NCBI GenBank assembly: GCA_903834135.1
Contig: CAILHZ010000016.1
Coordinates: 583,001 to 647,000 of the forward strand
Reading direction: 5' to 3'
Source of the DNA: an uncultured Opitutia bacterium
GTDB taxonomy: Bacteria; Verrucomicrobiota; Verrucomicrobiia; Opitutales; Opitutaceae
DNA: 64,000 bases
Below, piece by piece: positions 26,929-36,516 of the stretch (position 1 is the stretch's first letter; every line of letters begins with the position of its first letter). Below the pieces are notes generated by a model, which did not search any database, was not told the origin of the DNA, and saw nothing but the letters and a program-made list of their open reading frames with translations. The position numbers and the translations under genes are program-made.

Positions 26929-27852
26929 ATGGCACTTCCCGTTGAACGTCCTGCACTCATCCTAGCTGATAAGTGGAAAGAATATCAGATTTTAGAATCT
27001 GGCGATGGTATGAAGCAGGAAAAGTGGGGCGCCTATTCGTTAGTACGACCTGATCCTCAGATTATATGGCCAAAGTCCGGAGCAAAATTGGGCTCAGGTA
27101 TTTCTAAGGAGGCATGGTCAAAGTGGGATGGTTTTTACCATCGCAGTACGACTGGTGGTGGAGAATGGGAATATAAAAAAGCCTTACCTGATCAGTGGGA
27201 AGTAAGGTATGACTCTTTAGGCTTAAAATTTAAAATAAAGCCGACCTCCTTTAAACACACAGGACTTTTTCCTGAGCAGGCCGTAAATTGGGAATGGTTT
27301 TCTGCACTGATAAAAAAAACAAAAAAAGAGGGCCGGGAAGTTTCAGTGCTTAATTTGTTTGGTTATACAGGTGCTGCAACCTGTGCGGCTGCTAAAGCAG
27401 GTGCGAGCGTTTGCCATGTTGATGCGGCAGAAGGCATGGTTAAGTGGTGCAGAGAAAATGCAGCGCTTAGTGGTTTAGCTGATGCACCTATTCGTTATAT
27501 TGTTGATGACTGCCTTAAATTTGTAAGGCGTGAACAAAAACGAGGAAAATTTTACGATGCAGTGATTATGGATCCACCCACATATGGACGTGGAGCCGCA
27601 GGAGAAATGTGGAAGTTAGAAGATAGCCTTTGGCCACTCTTAGAGGAGTGTCGAAATATTCTAACTCCTAAGCCGCTTTTCTTCTTATTAAATGCGTATA
27701 CCGCACGACTTTCACCCACGGTCGTTTCAAATCTTCTTGGTGAATTATTTGTAGGCCGCGGAGGCTCAATCTGTGCTGGCGAAGTAGGTATCCCAATCCA
27801 GAAGGATGGGAAAGTACTTCCCTGCGGCATTTATGGCCGCTGGGAAGCTTAA
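26929..27852 (+). CDS. Class I SAM-dependent methyltransferase, RlmI/RlmK-like
   Basis: A 307-residue protein with a Rossmann-type SAM-binding motif (VLNLFGYTGAATCAAAKAGA, about residues 140-160), an acidic motif II (CHVDAAEGMVKWC) and the catalytic-loop motif IMDPPTYGRG, which resembles the DPP(S/T)(Y/F) loop of RNA cytosine and guanine methyltransferases such as RlmI and RlmK. The N-terminal 130 residues contain a PUA-free small domain. rRNA methylation is likely, position unknown. It is transcribed divergently from the SIS gene. Confidence 0.85.
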   Translation: MALPVERPALILADKWKEYQILESGDGMKQEKWGAYSLVRPDPQIIWPKSGAKLGSGISKEAWSKWDGFYHRSTTGGGEWEYKKALPDQWEVRYDSLGLKFKIKPTSFKHTGLFPEQAVNWEWFSALIKKTKKEGREVSVLNLFGYTGAATCAAAKAGASVCHVDAAEGMVKWCRENAALSGLADAPIRYIVDDCLKFVRREQKRGKFYDAVIMDPPTYGRGAAGEMWKLEDSLWPLLEECRNILTPKPLFFLLNAYTARLSPTVVSNLLGELFVGRGGSICAGEVGIPIQKDGKVLPCGIYGRWEA

Positions 27853-27855
27853 CTG

Positions 27856-27885
27856 AAAAACTCAGACCGTCTTAGGCGATCTGAG
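27856..27885 (-). terminator. Rho-independent terminator for the 27.9-30.4 kb genes
   Basis: The stem CTCAGA (27861-27866) / TCTGAG (27880-27885) has two further inner pairs and is followed on the minus strand by TTTTTC. The stop codon of the Gfo/Idh gene (27872-27874) lies inside the loop, so the hairpin straddles the gene end. It may also end the plus-strand methyltransferase transcript. Confidence 0.55.
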
Positions 27886-29356
27886 GAACTACATAAGCTC
27901 CACGGTATGCACGCTTAAGCATTGCATCAGCCGCAGGATTATTAATGAACGATTCTTTTGCTGTATCTACAGCAAGCATCGCTCCGAGCGATAACTGAGT
28001 TTCTTTAAGACGAACTCCGTTTAACTTGAGGTGATCAGCCATACGACCGAAGGCCTCGGCAAGACTAGGAGTCGAACTTAACGTTTCACGAATCTCTTTT
28101 CCTGCAGCCTCTTGGCCTAAGCGGTGTGAGATATTACCTAAGTGACATAGAGCACTTGAAGTATGACCTTCAGTAACTGGACCATATTGATCTGCACTTT
28201 TACGGCTCTTCACTACATCGATAAAATTCTGCATATGGCGATCTACACCCTTGAAGTGTTTAACCATTTTACCGGAATGATCAAATGCAGTTGCGGTAAA
28301 ATATTCGCTTGTGACTAAGTAGCCGCCTTCACAATCGATTACATTACCAATAGAAACACCTTTGTATTTATCCATTAAAGATGCACGTGCTTCTGCTGCC
28401 TCAACACTGCCTGAATCATCTGCACCGCCTGTTGTAACTTTTTTTCCAGGAAGGCCTCTGACTTCAAATACAAGTGGAGCGGTTGCATAATCATGCATCA
28501 CTACTTGGGTATTAGGTGTATTGCCATCATCGACATAGCCTAGGCGGCCGCCAACACTGAGCGTGTGACGTGGTAGACCTGTTTCACCTAAGAACCAACG
28601 AGCAACGTCCATTTGATGGATGCCTTGGTTTCCTACGTCACCGTTGCCGGTTTCGTAGTGCCAGTGCCAATCGTAATGAAGACGCTTGCGATGTAATTCT
28701 TCGAGTGCTGCGGGACCTGACCAAAGATCATAATTAACAGACTTAGGAACAGGTTGAGCACCTGTTGTTTTTCCAATGCTGCCGCGGTATTTATAACAGA
28801 AGCCACGAGCTACGGTAATCTTACCTAGATTGCCTGCTTGAATCCAAGCAACTGCTTCACGTAGACCTTCGCCTGAGCGGATCTGAGTGCCAGCTTGAAC
28901 AATACGGTTATATTTAGCTGCGGCACTGACTAATTGTCTACCTTCCCAAATATTATGAGAAACTGGCTTTTCAACGTAGACATCTTTACCTGCTTCACAT
29001 GCCCAAATTGCTGCGAGTGAATGCCAGTGATTTGGCATTGCAATTGTTACAGCATCAACGTCAGGAGAATTGAATAGCTCCCTTAAATCTGAGTATCCTT
29101 TAACGCTACTATCTAATGAAGCTAATGTGTGTGCTAAGACAGCAGAATCAGCATCACACACTGCTACCAGTCGCACACCTTTTGCTTTTTGAATACTTGA
29201 GATATGGTTTTTGCCACGGCCATTGAGGCCGATAACTGCTATACGAACATCGCTGTTAGCATTTGTAACTTGCCCCCAGCTTTTAGCTGAGAGGACAAGC
29301 CCTGCGGAAGCCAGGGCTGAGGTTTTGAGGAATGTACGCCGATTTGTGAGGTTCAT
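27872..29356 (-). CDS. Gfo/Idh/MocA oxidoreductase with Tat signal
   Basis: A 494-residue NAD(P)-dependent oxidoreductase. The N-terminus carries a clear twin-arginine signal (NRRTFLKTSALASAGLVLSA), so it is exported folded with its cofactor. The Rossmann segment is RIAVIGLNGRGKNHISS, and the catalytic EKP motif is in YVEKPVSHN (Lys conserved). GNQGIHQMDVARWFLG is the substrate-domain helix. Secreted Gfo/Idh proteins of this type are abundant in Planctomycetota and Verrucomicrobiota and are linked to sugar oxidation. Its ATG overlaps the stop of the upstream DUF6807 gene (ATGA), so the two are translationally coupled. Confidence 0.92.
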   Translation of the reverse strand: MNLTNRRTFLKTSALASAGLVLSAKSWGQVTNANSDVRIAVIGLNGRGKNHISSIQKAKGVRLVAVCDADSAVLAHTLASLDSSVKGYSDLRELFNSPDVDAVTIAMPNHWHSLAAIWACEAGKDVYVEKPVSHNIWEGRQLVSAAAKYNRIVQAGTQIRSGEGLREAVAWIQAGNLGKITVARGFCYKYRGSIGKTTGAQPVPKSVNYDLWSGPAALEELHRKRLHYDWHWHYETGNGDVGNQGIHQMDVARWFLGETGLPRHTLSVGGRLGYVDDGNTPNTQVVMHDYATAPLVFEVRGLPGKKVTTGGADDSGSVEAAEARASLMDKYKGVSIGNVIDCEGGYLVTSEYFTATAFDHSGKMVKHFKGVDRHMQNFIDVVKSRKSADQYGPVTEGHTSSALCHLGNISHRLGQEAAGKEIRETLSSTPSLAEAFGRMADHLKLNGVRLKETQLSLGAMLAVDTAKESFINNPAADAMLKRAYRGAYVVPQIA

Positions 29357-30354
29357 GGGGTTGAAATATATTTTGTGTATTCGTCTGAAACGTGAGCGGT
29401 TTGCTCGTCTCCTAAATGAAAAAAGAATCTGTAGCTTAAAGTTAAACTTGCACCAGCAGGAATAGTTAAATCACCGGCATGTACATCCTTTAAATTTTCA
29501 TAATCGTGTTTTCCAAAAGGATTAGCACCGTAAAGACCGTAGTCGCGTGCCATCCAATAGGTGGGATGTTTGAAATTATTAGGTGAGTCAAAAATAGCTA
29601 CTCCGTAGGTTGTTCCATTGTGCTCTGCGTGGTAATCGCACCAGTTGGCTCGTGCACCCCATGCGTTCTGATCACGCTTACCAGTTGCTGTAACAATATG
29701 ACCTGTTCCGCCAACCATCGTTCCTTTGACTTTATGTTGCATCGTCATCCATTCGGCTAAACGCATCGCCATCGTTCCATCTTTATTATCACCCATGGTA
29801 AGGGGTTCATTTACAGGTGCATGTAGCGTAACTGAAATATCAATAAAGCGACCTTCAGATGTTGCAGAAAAAACAAGCGTGCGTGAATCAGTACAAATTA
29901 ATTTACCCGATGGATCTACGTAGTTGTCTTCTGTAGTTAACCGGTTTCCAGAAATGATAGGAGTACCAACAGGAATAATTTTACCCTTATTTTTAGGAGA
30001 CTTTCCTATGTCTCCTGCTCCTTCATTCCAGAAATCAACGTTATTAATCATACTGTGAGCAAACCAAAGCGAACGATGCCAAGGATGGTCGTGTTCTTCG
30101 CCAGCGGTTGACTTCATTGGATAGTCACGGGTGATAGAAGTGCCATCGGATTCAATGATCGGATAGCAATAAGGTTTGTCTGCTTGGGTATAATTATACT
30201 GGGTAAATAATTTACCAGCGACTTCAACGCGGATACTTCCATCCGCTGCTGTAAGTGTTACAGGTAGCGATTCTGCTTTGATTACAAGGGAACTCCCTAA
30301 AAAGAGACCCAAGCTAAGAAGACGCAAAGACGAGCGAAGTGAGGGGTAAAGCAC
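29353..30354 (-). CDS. DUF6807 (PmoA-like) secreted protein
   Basis: A 333-residue protein with a signal peptide (LLSLGLFLGSSLVIKA) and the DUF6807 fold, older annotation PmoA family. Typical motifs are YCYPIIESDGTSITRDYP, HDHPWHRSLWFAHSMIN (His-rich, possibly metal-binding), and the later HPTYWMARDYGLYGANPFG. The family is common beside Gfo/Idh genes; it is not a methane monooxygenase subunit despite the old name. The start is GTG. It is coupled by a 4-nt overlap to the Tat-exported oxidoreductase, suggesting that the two act on the same exported substrate. Confidence 0.85.
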   Translation of the reverse strand: MLYPSLRSSLRLLSLGLFLGSSLVIKAESLPVTLTAADGSIRVEVAGKLFTQYNYTQADKPYCYPIIESDGTSITRDYPMKSTAGEEHDHPWHRSLWFAHSMINNVDFWNEGAGDIGKSPKNKGKIIPVGTPIISGNRLTTEDNYVDPSGKLICTDSRTLVFSATSEGRFIDISVTLHAPVNEPLTMGDNKDGTMAMRLAEWMTMQHKVKGTMVGGTGHIVTATGKRDQNAWGARANWCDYHAEHNGTTYGVAIFDSPNNFKHPTYWMARDYGLYGANPFGKHDYENLKDVHAGDLTIPAGASLTLSYRFFFHLGDEQTAHVSDEYTKYISTP

Positions 30355-30409
30355 AAAGCTATATTTAACTCCTTTTATGCTAATTCAACATCAAACCAAC
30401 TTCGGACAG

Positions 30410-31072
30410 TCAAGTTCCATACAGGCGGTCACCGAAGTCACCTAAACCAGGTAAAATGTAGCTTTTGGCATTCAGCTCTCGATCGAGTGCTGCGGCATAT
30501 ACAGGTACATCGGGGTGTTCTTTTCGTAGTGCTGCATAACCCTCAGGAGCTGCAACGATACACACAAAATAGGGACGTATTGCCCCACTGTTTTTAAGCA
30601 GTGTTAAGGCCTGACATGCAGAACCTCCTGTCGCAAGCATAGGGTCTACTGCAAATACTAGTCTGTCGTGTAGTGCAGGTAGCTTACAGTAATAACTACG
30701 TGCTTTCGCAGTTTCATGATCTCTTTCTAGACCTATATAGCCGATGCTTACATCTGGAAAAGTATCTACAAAAGGCTGCACCATACTTAACCCTGCTCTT
30801 AAAATTGGAACGACAACAATAGGGTTCTGTTTTAGGATATCACCCATGTATTTTTCTAGAGGAGTCTCTACTAACTTTGTCTCCAGCGTTAGTTGACGTG
30901 TAGCTTCAATCGCCAAAAGAAGGGTGAGTTGGGTAGCTAACGTTCTAAACGTAGCAGGCTTGGTTGTTTTGTCCCGCAAGTGAGTCATGATGTGACTAGC
31001 AAGAGGATGATTAAGTAGATGCAGGCCTCCATCTAGAGAGGTAATTGTTCCGTACGTATTAGTTGAATTCAC
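30410..31072 (-). CDS. upp: Uracil phosphoribosyltransferase
   Basis: A 220-residue cytoplasmic enzyme converting uracil and PRPP to UMP. Diagnostic text is VVVPILRAGLSMV, the PRPP loop FAVDPMLATGGSA and the C-terminal uracil-binding PGLGDFGDRLYGT. The start is GTG (31072). It is 55 nt upstream of the DUF6807 gene and 132 nt downstream of the penicillin acylase gene, on the same strand, so it may be in a loose operon but has no functional tie with its neighbours. Confidence 0.96.
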   Translation of the reverse strand: MNSTNTYGTITSLDGGLHLLNHPLASHIMTHLRDKTTKPATFRTLATQLTLLLAIEATRQLTLETKLVETPLEKYMGDILKQNPIVVVPILRAGLSMVQPFVDTFPDVSIGYIGLERDHETAKARSYYCKLPALHDRLVFAVDPMLATGGSACQALTLLKNSGAIRPYFVCIVAAPEGYAALRKEHPDVPVYAAALDRELNAKSYILPGLGDFGDRLYGT

Positions 31073-31204
31073 AAGAGATCTTTCTTCGCCCTGTGTTCAA
31101 GAAATGACTTGAACTCATGGCGTACTTTTTTGTTTTTCTTGGATACTTGGGCGACTAATTAAACAGTGTCTAAAGTAGCGCAGGTCACAATTGAAAAGAG
31201 CTAA

Positions 31205-33586
31205 TTATAAAGGACTAAGTATTAGCGTGTACTCTGGTTTACCTGGTAAGAAGGGTGTAGGTTGGCCTTTTACCCATGCTTCGTGACCAGCTAAATAAAA
31301 GGCAGATAAGGGATGTCCACTTTCGCCACCCGGCATTTCGAATACGCCTTGATCTTCATGTCCTGGTGATACGGCAAAACGTTCACTTGCACCAAATGTT
31401 TGTCCTTGGATGCGTGGCATATCGTCGCCTCCAGCAATTTGCTGTTCGGGAAAATTAAGACCACGTGCTATGAAAGAAGGCAGAAGTAAGCTAAAGGGAT
31501 GCTTTGATGCGAGTGTGTTTAATTTACCCCAGGTCGCCTCTTTAGGTTTAAGATGAGATACTTTAAGTGAATTCAGGACATCATTTACGCTAGAGGTGAG
31601 TAGGTTATCCCAGGAAGAATAATTATTTGCTAGTAGGTTCATAGGCTTTTGATCAACGATCGTCCAAAGCGTATACTCTGAAACCATATGCCTGTATTGA
31701 AATTCTGGATAGTTTTCAACGCAGGGCGCAAAGATCGGGGTAAAGACACGATTCCATGTTGCGAGGCGAAATTCCCTTACTAAGCGATAAGCTGTAGAAT
31801 CCGTGTCCGCTTTTAAATCACCTGTTAGTACCGCTTCAGACAATTGTTCAAGAGTGCTACCATGTTCAGGATGCATGGATTCTATCGTACTTAACAGAAG
31901 GGGTCTCCACTTGTTTAGAATAAGTGCTCTATTATCAAGTTGGATCGCTAAGAGATCAGTCGGTATAACTGAATGCGGTTTGTCGGTTACTAATGCCTTA
32001 AGATCGTCTCTTATCTGGGCTGCACGTGCAGGGCGTGCATAGCCTGCGTCACCTAGAAGCTGTAAAGCACTGCCTCCAAGGACACGCTGATTTGCTGTCC
32101 ACAGATAGGACACATCTTTAGGACTCCATGCCGGCGTTTCTTCGGAAGATAAAAATCCGTCCCAGTGTCTATCTCCATAAACCCAAGGAACAGTTAAGCG
32201 ACCATCAAAGCCCACTCGCTTAGGTATTTTGCCTGCAATAGTCCAAGCAATCTTTCCTGAGCTATCTGCAATTAAAATATTTTGCACTGGAATCCCTGCT
32301 TTGTGGGCAACCGCAATAGCTTCATCTACAGTATTTACTTTCTCCATACCTAATAAAGAAAAGTTAAAAGCCTGATGCATATGCCCACTCCAGTGCATTG
32401 CAAGTAAACGTCCATCGGAGTCCTTTCCAGTAATAGGTCCCCATATTGTCCAGTCGGTTGTCATTTTAACTGGTTCAGAACCTTTGACTAAAATAACTGC
32501 ATCGTGATGGGTTATTTTTAGTAAGCCTGATTTACCTGGCCCATGGTACTGATCATCTTCTTCGCCACGTGCTACCGGAACCATATCTGCAGTATCAACG
32601 CATGAATTTGTGAAACCCCAAGCGACATGGCCATTACTTCCTGCAATAATTAAAGGAGTACCAGCTAAAGTCACTCCAGTTACTCGGTTATAATCCCAAA
32701 CAAACGACGCGCGGTACCAAATTCCAGGTACTGAAATAGCTAAGTGCATATCATTTGCAATAAGTCCAGCTCCTGTAGAGGTATGTAGACCTGAAATTGC
32801 CATTGAATTTGAGCCAGGCATTAAGCTGCCATCATCTACTGCTTCACTAATAGCCACAGGTTTAGAATCACGTATGTTGATAACATCGGGTCCAGGAATA
32901 GGAATACGCGGGCCTACACTGCCATCTAATGCAGCATCATCGGGTGTCTGAAGTCCTGCAAAAAAAGGAAGGCTCTTTCTACCATAGGTATCATGTAGTG
33001 CGACTAGACTTTGCTCATAACGATTTTGGTCGTCTTGGAGAGTAATAAGCATAGCAGCAGCAACTAAGACGCAGTCTTCAGGTTGCCAAGCAGCAGGGGT
33101 CATCCGAAGAACAGAATATTCGAATGGTTTACTCTTAAGTGCAGCAAGGCCGGCGTTAACACCTGCAGTATATGCTACTACAACATCTCTTTCTTCAGCA
33201 GATGCATCTAACAGTACTTTTTTTGCAAGTAAGCGGAATTCATTTTTACGCGCAGCTTTATCAACAGCTATTGCACGCTTACCAAAGAGTTCTGCCAGTT
33301 CTCCTGCAGCGCGTCTACGAGTAAGATCCATTTGAAAGAAGCGATCTTGGGCATGAACAAATCCTAGAGCACGTGCTACATCACGACGTGTTTTCCCTCT
33401 TATTGTAGGTACTCCCAAATGATCCCGTTCAACAATAACTTGATTTGCTAAGCCTTCAATAGAGCTAGACCCGGCGATTTGAGGAAGACTTAATTTAAGT
33501 TTCTGGTAAGCCCAGAAACCTAAGCCGCCTGATAAAATAACGAGTATTACAATAAGGCGAATGGCCCAGCGCAAAAAAGTTTTCAC
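31205..33586 (-). CDS. Penicillin acylase family protein (Ntn hydrolase, S45)
   Basis: A 793-residue precursor with an N-terminal membrane anchor or signal (LRWAIRLIVILVILSGGLGFWAY). The alpha chain includes GVPTIRGKTRRDVARALGFVHAQDRFFQM-type text (seen as ALGFVHAQDRFFQMD). The autocatalytic site is SNSMAISG near residue 260, where Ser becomes the N-terminal nucleophile of the beta chain; other conserved stretches are HLAISVPGIWYRASF and IAGSNGHVAWGFTN. The family cleaves amide bonds of acylated compounds, including quorum-sensing lactones in some species; the substrate here is unknown. It lies 20 nt downstream of the DUF5069-gluconokinase gene. Confidence 0.92.
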   Translation of the reverse strand: MKTFLRWAIRLIVILVILSGGLGFWAYQKLKLSLPQIAGSSSIEGLANQVIVERDHLGVPTIRGKTRRDVARALGFVHAQDRFFQMDLTRRRAAGELAELFGKRAIAVDKAARKNEFRLLAKKVLLDASAEERDVVVAYTAGVNAGLAALKSKPFEYSVLRMTPAAWQPEDCVLVAAAMLITLQDDQNRYEQSLVALHDTYGRKSLPFFAGLQTPDDAALDGSVGPRIPIPGPDVINIRDSKPVAISEAVDDGSLMPGSNSMAISGLHTSTGAGLIANDMHLAISVPGIWYRASFVWDYNRVTGVTLAGTPLIIAGSNGHVAWGFTNSCVDTADMVPVARGEEDDQYHGPGKSGLLKITHHDAVILVKGSEPVKMTTDWTIWGPITGKDSDGRLLAMHWSGHMHQAFNFSLLGMEKVNTVDEAIAVAHKAGIPVQNILIADSSGKIAWTIAGKIPKRVGFDGRLTVPWVYGDRHWDGFLSSEETPAWSPKDVSYLWTANQRVLGGSALQLLGDAGYARPARAAQIRDDLKALVTDKPHSVIPTDLLAIQLDNRALILNKWRPLLLSTIESMHPEHGSTLEQLSEAVLTGDLKADTDSTAYRLVREFRLATWNRVFTPIFAPCVENYPEFQYRHMVSEYTLWTIVDQKPMNLLANNYSSWDNLLTSSVNDVLNSLKVSHLKPKEATWGKLNTLASKHPFSLLLPSFIARGLNFPEQQIAGGDDMPRIQGQTFGASERFAVSPGHEDQGVFEMPGGESGHPLSAFYLAGHEAWVKGQPTPFLPGKPEYTLILSPL

Positions 33587-33606
33587 AGGTAATTTAGAGA
33601 ATATAA

Positions 33607-34557
33607 TTATATGCCATACTGTTTGCGTATAGTCGCAACTAGATCAGCTACTGGCTGGGAGGCATCTAAGGTTATAATGCCTTGGGGTTCTTCAAGTGCA
33701 GTAAACTGGGAATCTAAAAGTGATTCCTTCATAAAATGATTTTGTCTGGTTTTAAGACGGCTTCGGAGAAGTTCTAGGTCTGCTTTTAAGTAAACTACTC
33801 TTACCCGTGCTTTATTTGCTAGGAGTGCATCGCGGTGTGACTGTTTTAATGCCGAACAAGTGAGTATATATGGCGTATTACTTTGAAGATTATCTTCTAT
33901 GTGTGCTCGAATTGATTTTAACCAAGGAGCTCGATCTTCTTCGTTAAGAGGAACCCCAGATCCCATTTTTTGTATATTATTAGCAGAATGAAATTCATCT
34001 GCATCTTTGAATTTCCATCCTAGAGCTTCGGCGAGCGCTTTACCTGTTGTTGTTTTACCACATCCAGCAACACCCATTAATACAATAATCGAAGGACTTT
34101 GAAGCTCCCAGGCATGCGTAAGTGATGGATCACGGCCTTCGTCAAAATCTTGTAGATCAAACATTGTCTCAATCGGCTTTCCTTCCACGCCGCATTCAAT
34201 CATGCGTGTTTTTAAAATATGTGAGCGGCTATCTCTCCAACCTAATTTGAGCATGAAGGCATTCCAGTGCTCACATTCTTCATCTGTGCGTTGGATGCCG
34301 TTAGCGTGTGCCCAAGAAAGTACTGCGCTATCATCTGTTAGTTGCGCTGCCTGCGTTTGCAGTTGTGTAAAAGTTACACCAAGAAAGCGGCAACAGCGTG
34401 CATCAAACATAAGCGGCTTAGTATCGCCTAGGTTAGCTTGATAGTCTGAAGGCAACTTACCCACTGCGTGAAGTCTGATTTTATCCATCATTCTTCCGAA
34501 GTAAACAAGACGACCTACTTTGATGTAGGGGCTGCGAATGCCGGGTACAAAAGCCAT
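33607..34557 (-). CDS. DUF5069-gluconokinase fusion protein
   Basis: A 316-residue two-domain protein. Residues 1-150 are a DUF5069 domain (RSPYIKVGRLVYFGRMMDKI, FLGVTF, CEHWNAFMLKLGW, DLQDFDEGRD). Residues ~155-316 are a complete GntK-type gluconokinase with P-loop LMGVAGCGKTTTGKALAEAL, FKDADEFHSANNIQKM, GVPLNEEDRAPWL and ILTCSALKQSHRD. The kinase phosphorylates gluconate to 6-phosphogluconate with ATP. Normal GntK is about 165-175 residues, so the N-terminal domain is an addition. It is homologous to the stand-alone protein at 5394-5855. It lies between the small membrane protein and penicillin acylase genes with gaps of about 20 nt. Confidence 0.9.
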   Translation of the reverse strand: MAFVPGIRSPYIKVGRLVYFGRMMDKIRLHAVGKLPSDYQANLGDTKPLMFDARCCRFLGVTFTQLQTQAAQLTDDSAVLSWAHANGIQRTDEECEHWNAFMLKLGWRDSRSHILKTRMIECGVEGKPIETMFDLQDFDEGRDPSLTHAWELQSPSIIVLMGVAGCGKTTTGKALAEALGWKFKDADEFHSANNIQKMGSGVPLNEEDRAPWLKSIRAHIEDNLQSNTPYILTCSALKQSHRDALLANKARVRVVYLKADLELLRSRLKTRQNHFMKESLLDSQFTALEEPQGIITLDASQPVADLVATIRKQYGI

Positions 34558-34578
34558 AGTATAAAAAGGTTAAAAGAA

Positions 34579-34851
34579 TTATTCTTTCCAGATATACACT
34601 GCTGTTACCCATGCGGCAAATACAAGTGTTGGAGCAGTAATCCACCATGCACTAAAGGGAATTTTATAGCGAGGGATTACCCATGCAATAAAAAGACATT
34701 TAACGATAATTAAGACCCAACATATAATCATCAATCGAACTGTACGCTTATTGCGCGGAATATCTTCTTGAATGTTTATTTCCTTAATAAAAGAATGATT
34801 ATAGTCCTGGTTGGAAATCTGTGAATTAGATTTATTAAAGTAAGGGAACAT
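34579..34851 (-). CDS. Small two-helix membrane protein
   Basis: A 90-residue protein without recognised family. A charged N-terminal 40 residues is followed by two hydrophobic segments (MIICWVLIIVKCLFIAWVI and AWWITAPTLVFAAWVTAVYI) and a short KE tail. It sits 15 nt downstream of malQ and 21 nt upstream of the fusion gene, which supports a real gene co-transcribed with both. Confidence 0.65.
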   Translation of the reverse strand: MFPYFNKSNSQISNQDYNHSFIKEINIQEDIPRNKRTVRLMIICWVLIIVKCLFIAWVIPRYKIPFSAWWITAPTLVFAAWVTAVYIWKE

Positions 34852-34866
34852 AGCTTAAAGGATTTT

Positions 34867-36396
34867 TTAATTGCGAGCTGCAGTAGTAGCCAAACTTTTT
34901 AAGTAGGTTGCTGCACCTGAGTGAAGTATGTGACTGAGTTGATCTTCAGTCATTCTCCATTTCCAATTACCCTGGCTTTTGCCTGGAGTATTGAGTCGAG
35001 CCTCTGACCCTAAAGCAAGGATGTCCTGCATGGGGATAACCGCTAAGGAACTTATGCTTTGGTAAGCAGACCTAATTAAATCCCACGCAATCTCGTTGCC
35101 CGCAACACGAAGATAACGTCTTGCATGATCACGAGTTGATTCATTTGAAGACAAATACCAACCCACTGACGTATCGTTGTCATGGGTTCCTGTATAGATG
35201 ACTTCATTTGCGATGAGATTATGTGGAAGATATAAATTTGATTCATCTCCACCAAAAGCGAACTGCAGTACACCCATGCCAGGTAGACCCGTAGCTTCAC
35301 GTAGTTCAACTACACTTGGGGTAAGTATGCCTAAATCTTCTGCGATGATTTTTGCTTTCGGTAATGCTTTCTTGATGGCTTTAAACAGGTCTAGACCAGG
35401 AGCTTTTTCCCAAGTCCCAATTTTAGCTGTAGATGCAGGCAGTGGAATTCTCCAGTAAGCATCAAATCCTCTAAAGTGATCTATGCGTACTATGTCATAT
35501 AAATCAAACGCAGCTTTAAGACGTTCTATCCACCAGCTAAAATTTTGTTTCGCGTGATTATCCCAAGCGTATAGCGGGTTCCCCCATAATTGGCCGTCTG
35601 CGGAAAAATAATCAGGAGGCACTCCAGCCACAGCTATCGGTTTGCCCGTAGCTTGATCTAATTCAAAAAGGTCTGGTTGAGACCATACATCTGCAGAATC
35701 TCCAGCAACAAAGATAGGAATATCGCCAACGATTGAAACGCCATGTGATTTGGCATAAGTTTTAACCCTTTGCCACTGCGCAAAAAAAACGTACTGGTAG
35801 AACTGATGAGCTTCTATTTCGTAACTAAGCTTTTTTGCCTCAGAAGATGAAGTTGCTAACTTAAAAGAACGCAGATCTTTCGGCCACTCTGTCCATGACT
35901 TACCGCCTTGAGTATCTTTGAGTGCAAGAAATAACGCGTAGGCATCAAGCCACGATGTATTATGTTTTTTGAACTCAGAAAATGTAAAATTTCCAAATTT
36001 CAGAGGGGCTGATTTTGAAAAACGCTCAAACGCGAGTTTAAGTAAAGGCCACTTAGTGTGATATAAAGCGCCGTAATTAACTTCGTCTTTAGGCAACTGA
36101 GTGATCACAGTAAGTTCATCGCCCCTAAGCAGTCCTTGCGCGGCGAGTTCTCCCAAATCAATTAAGTAAGGATTTCCAGCAAACGCTGAAAAACATTGAT
36201 AGGGCGAATCACCGTATCCGGTTGGTCCAAGTGGACAGATTTGCCAGTGCGATATCCCTGAGGCTTGTAAGAAATCGATAAAACGATCGGCCTGAATATC
36301 AAGTGTCCCAATACCTTGATTACCGGGTAGCGAGGTAGGGTGCAGTAAGACTCCTGCACTGCGTTTATTTAACCAATTAAAAAGCGGCTTTTGCAT
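34867..36396 (-). CDS. malQ: 4-alpha-glucanotransferase
   Basis: A 509-residue cytoplasmic GH77 enzyme that transfers maltodextrin segments in glycogen and maltose metabolism. Signatures are GVLLHPTSLPGNQGIGTL, WQICPLGPTGYGDSPYQCFSAFAGNP, VGDIPIFVAGDSADVW, the nucleophile region VRIDHFRGFDAYW, the acid/base in IIAEDLG and THDNDTSVGW. The frame continues to a TTG at 36474, but the ATG at 36396 (MQKPLFNW) gives the family length. It heads a run of closely spaced minus-strand genes. Confidence 0.95.
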   Translation of the reverse strand: MQKPLFNWLNKRSAGVLLHPTSLPGNQGIGTLDIQADRFIDFLQASGISHWQICPLGPTGYGDSPYQCFSAFAGNPYLIDLGELAAQGLLRGDELTVITQLPKDEVNYGALYHTKWPLLKLAFERFSKSAPLKFGNFTFSEFKKHNTSWLDAYALFLALKDTQGGKSWTEWPKDLRSFKLATSSSEAKKLSYEIEAHQFYQYVFFAQWQRVKTYAKSHGVSIVGDIPIFVAGDSADVWSQPDLFELDQATGKPIAVAGVPPDYFSADGQLWGNPLYAWDNHAKQNFSWWIERLKAAFDLYDIVRIDHFRGFDAYWRIPLPASTAKIGTWEKAPGLDLFKAIKKALPKAKIIAEDLGILTPSVVELREATGLPGMGVLQFAFGGDESNLYLPHNLIANEVIYTGTHDNDTSVGWYLSSNESTRDHARRYLRVAGNEIAWDLIRSAYQSISSLAVIPMQDILALGSEARLNTPGKSQGNWKWRMTEDQLSHILHSGAATYLKSLATTAARN

Positions 36397-36516
36397 TGCG
36401 TGGCTATATACTAAGCATCGATCGAACCACATGAATAGAAAGAACGAAATGAAATGGTTACAAAATCGGAACAAAAGAGTGCTTTTTAGGATTAAATTCT
36501 ATACCCCATTATAAAC

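Noticed and set aside
29353-30354. Methane monooxygenase subunit PmoA
   Set aside because: The old family label is a misnomer; the protein has a signal peptide, no membrane helices of pMMO and sits with a Gfo/Idh gene.
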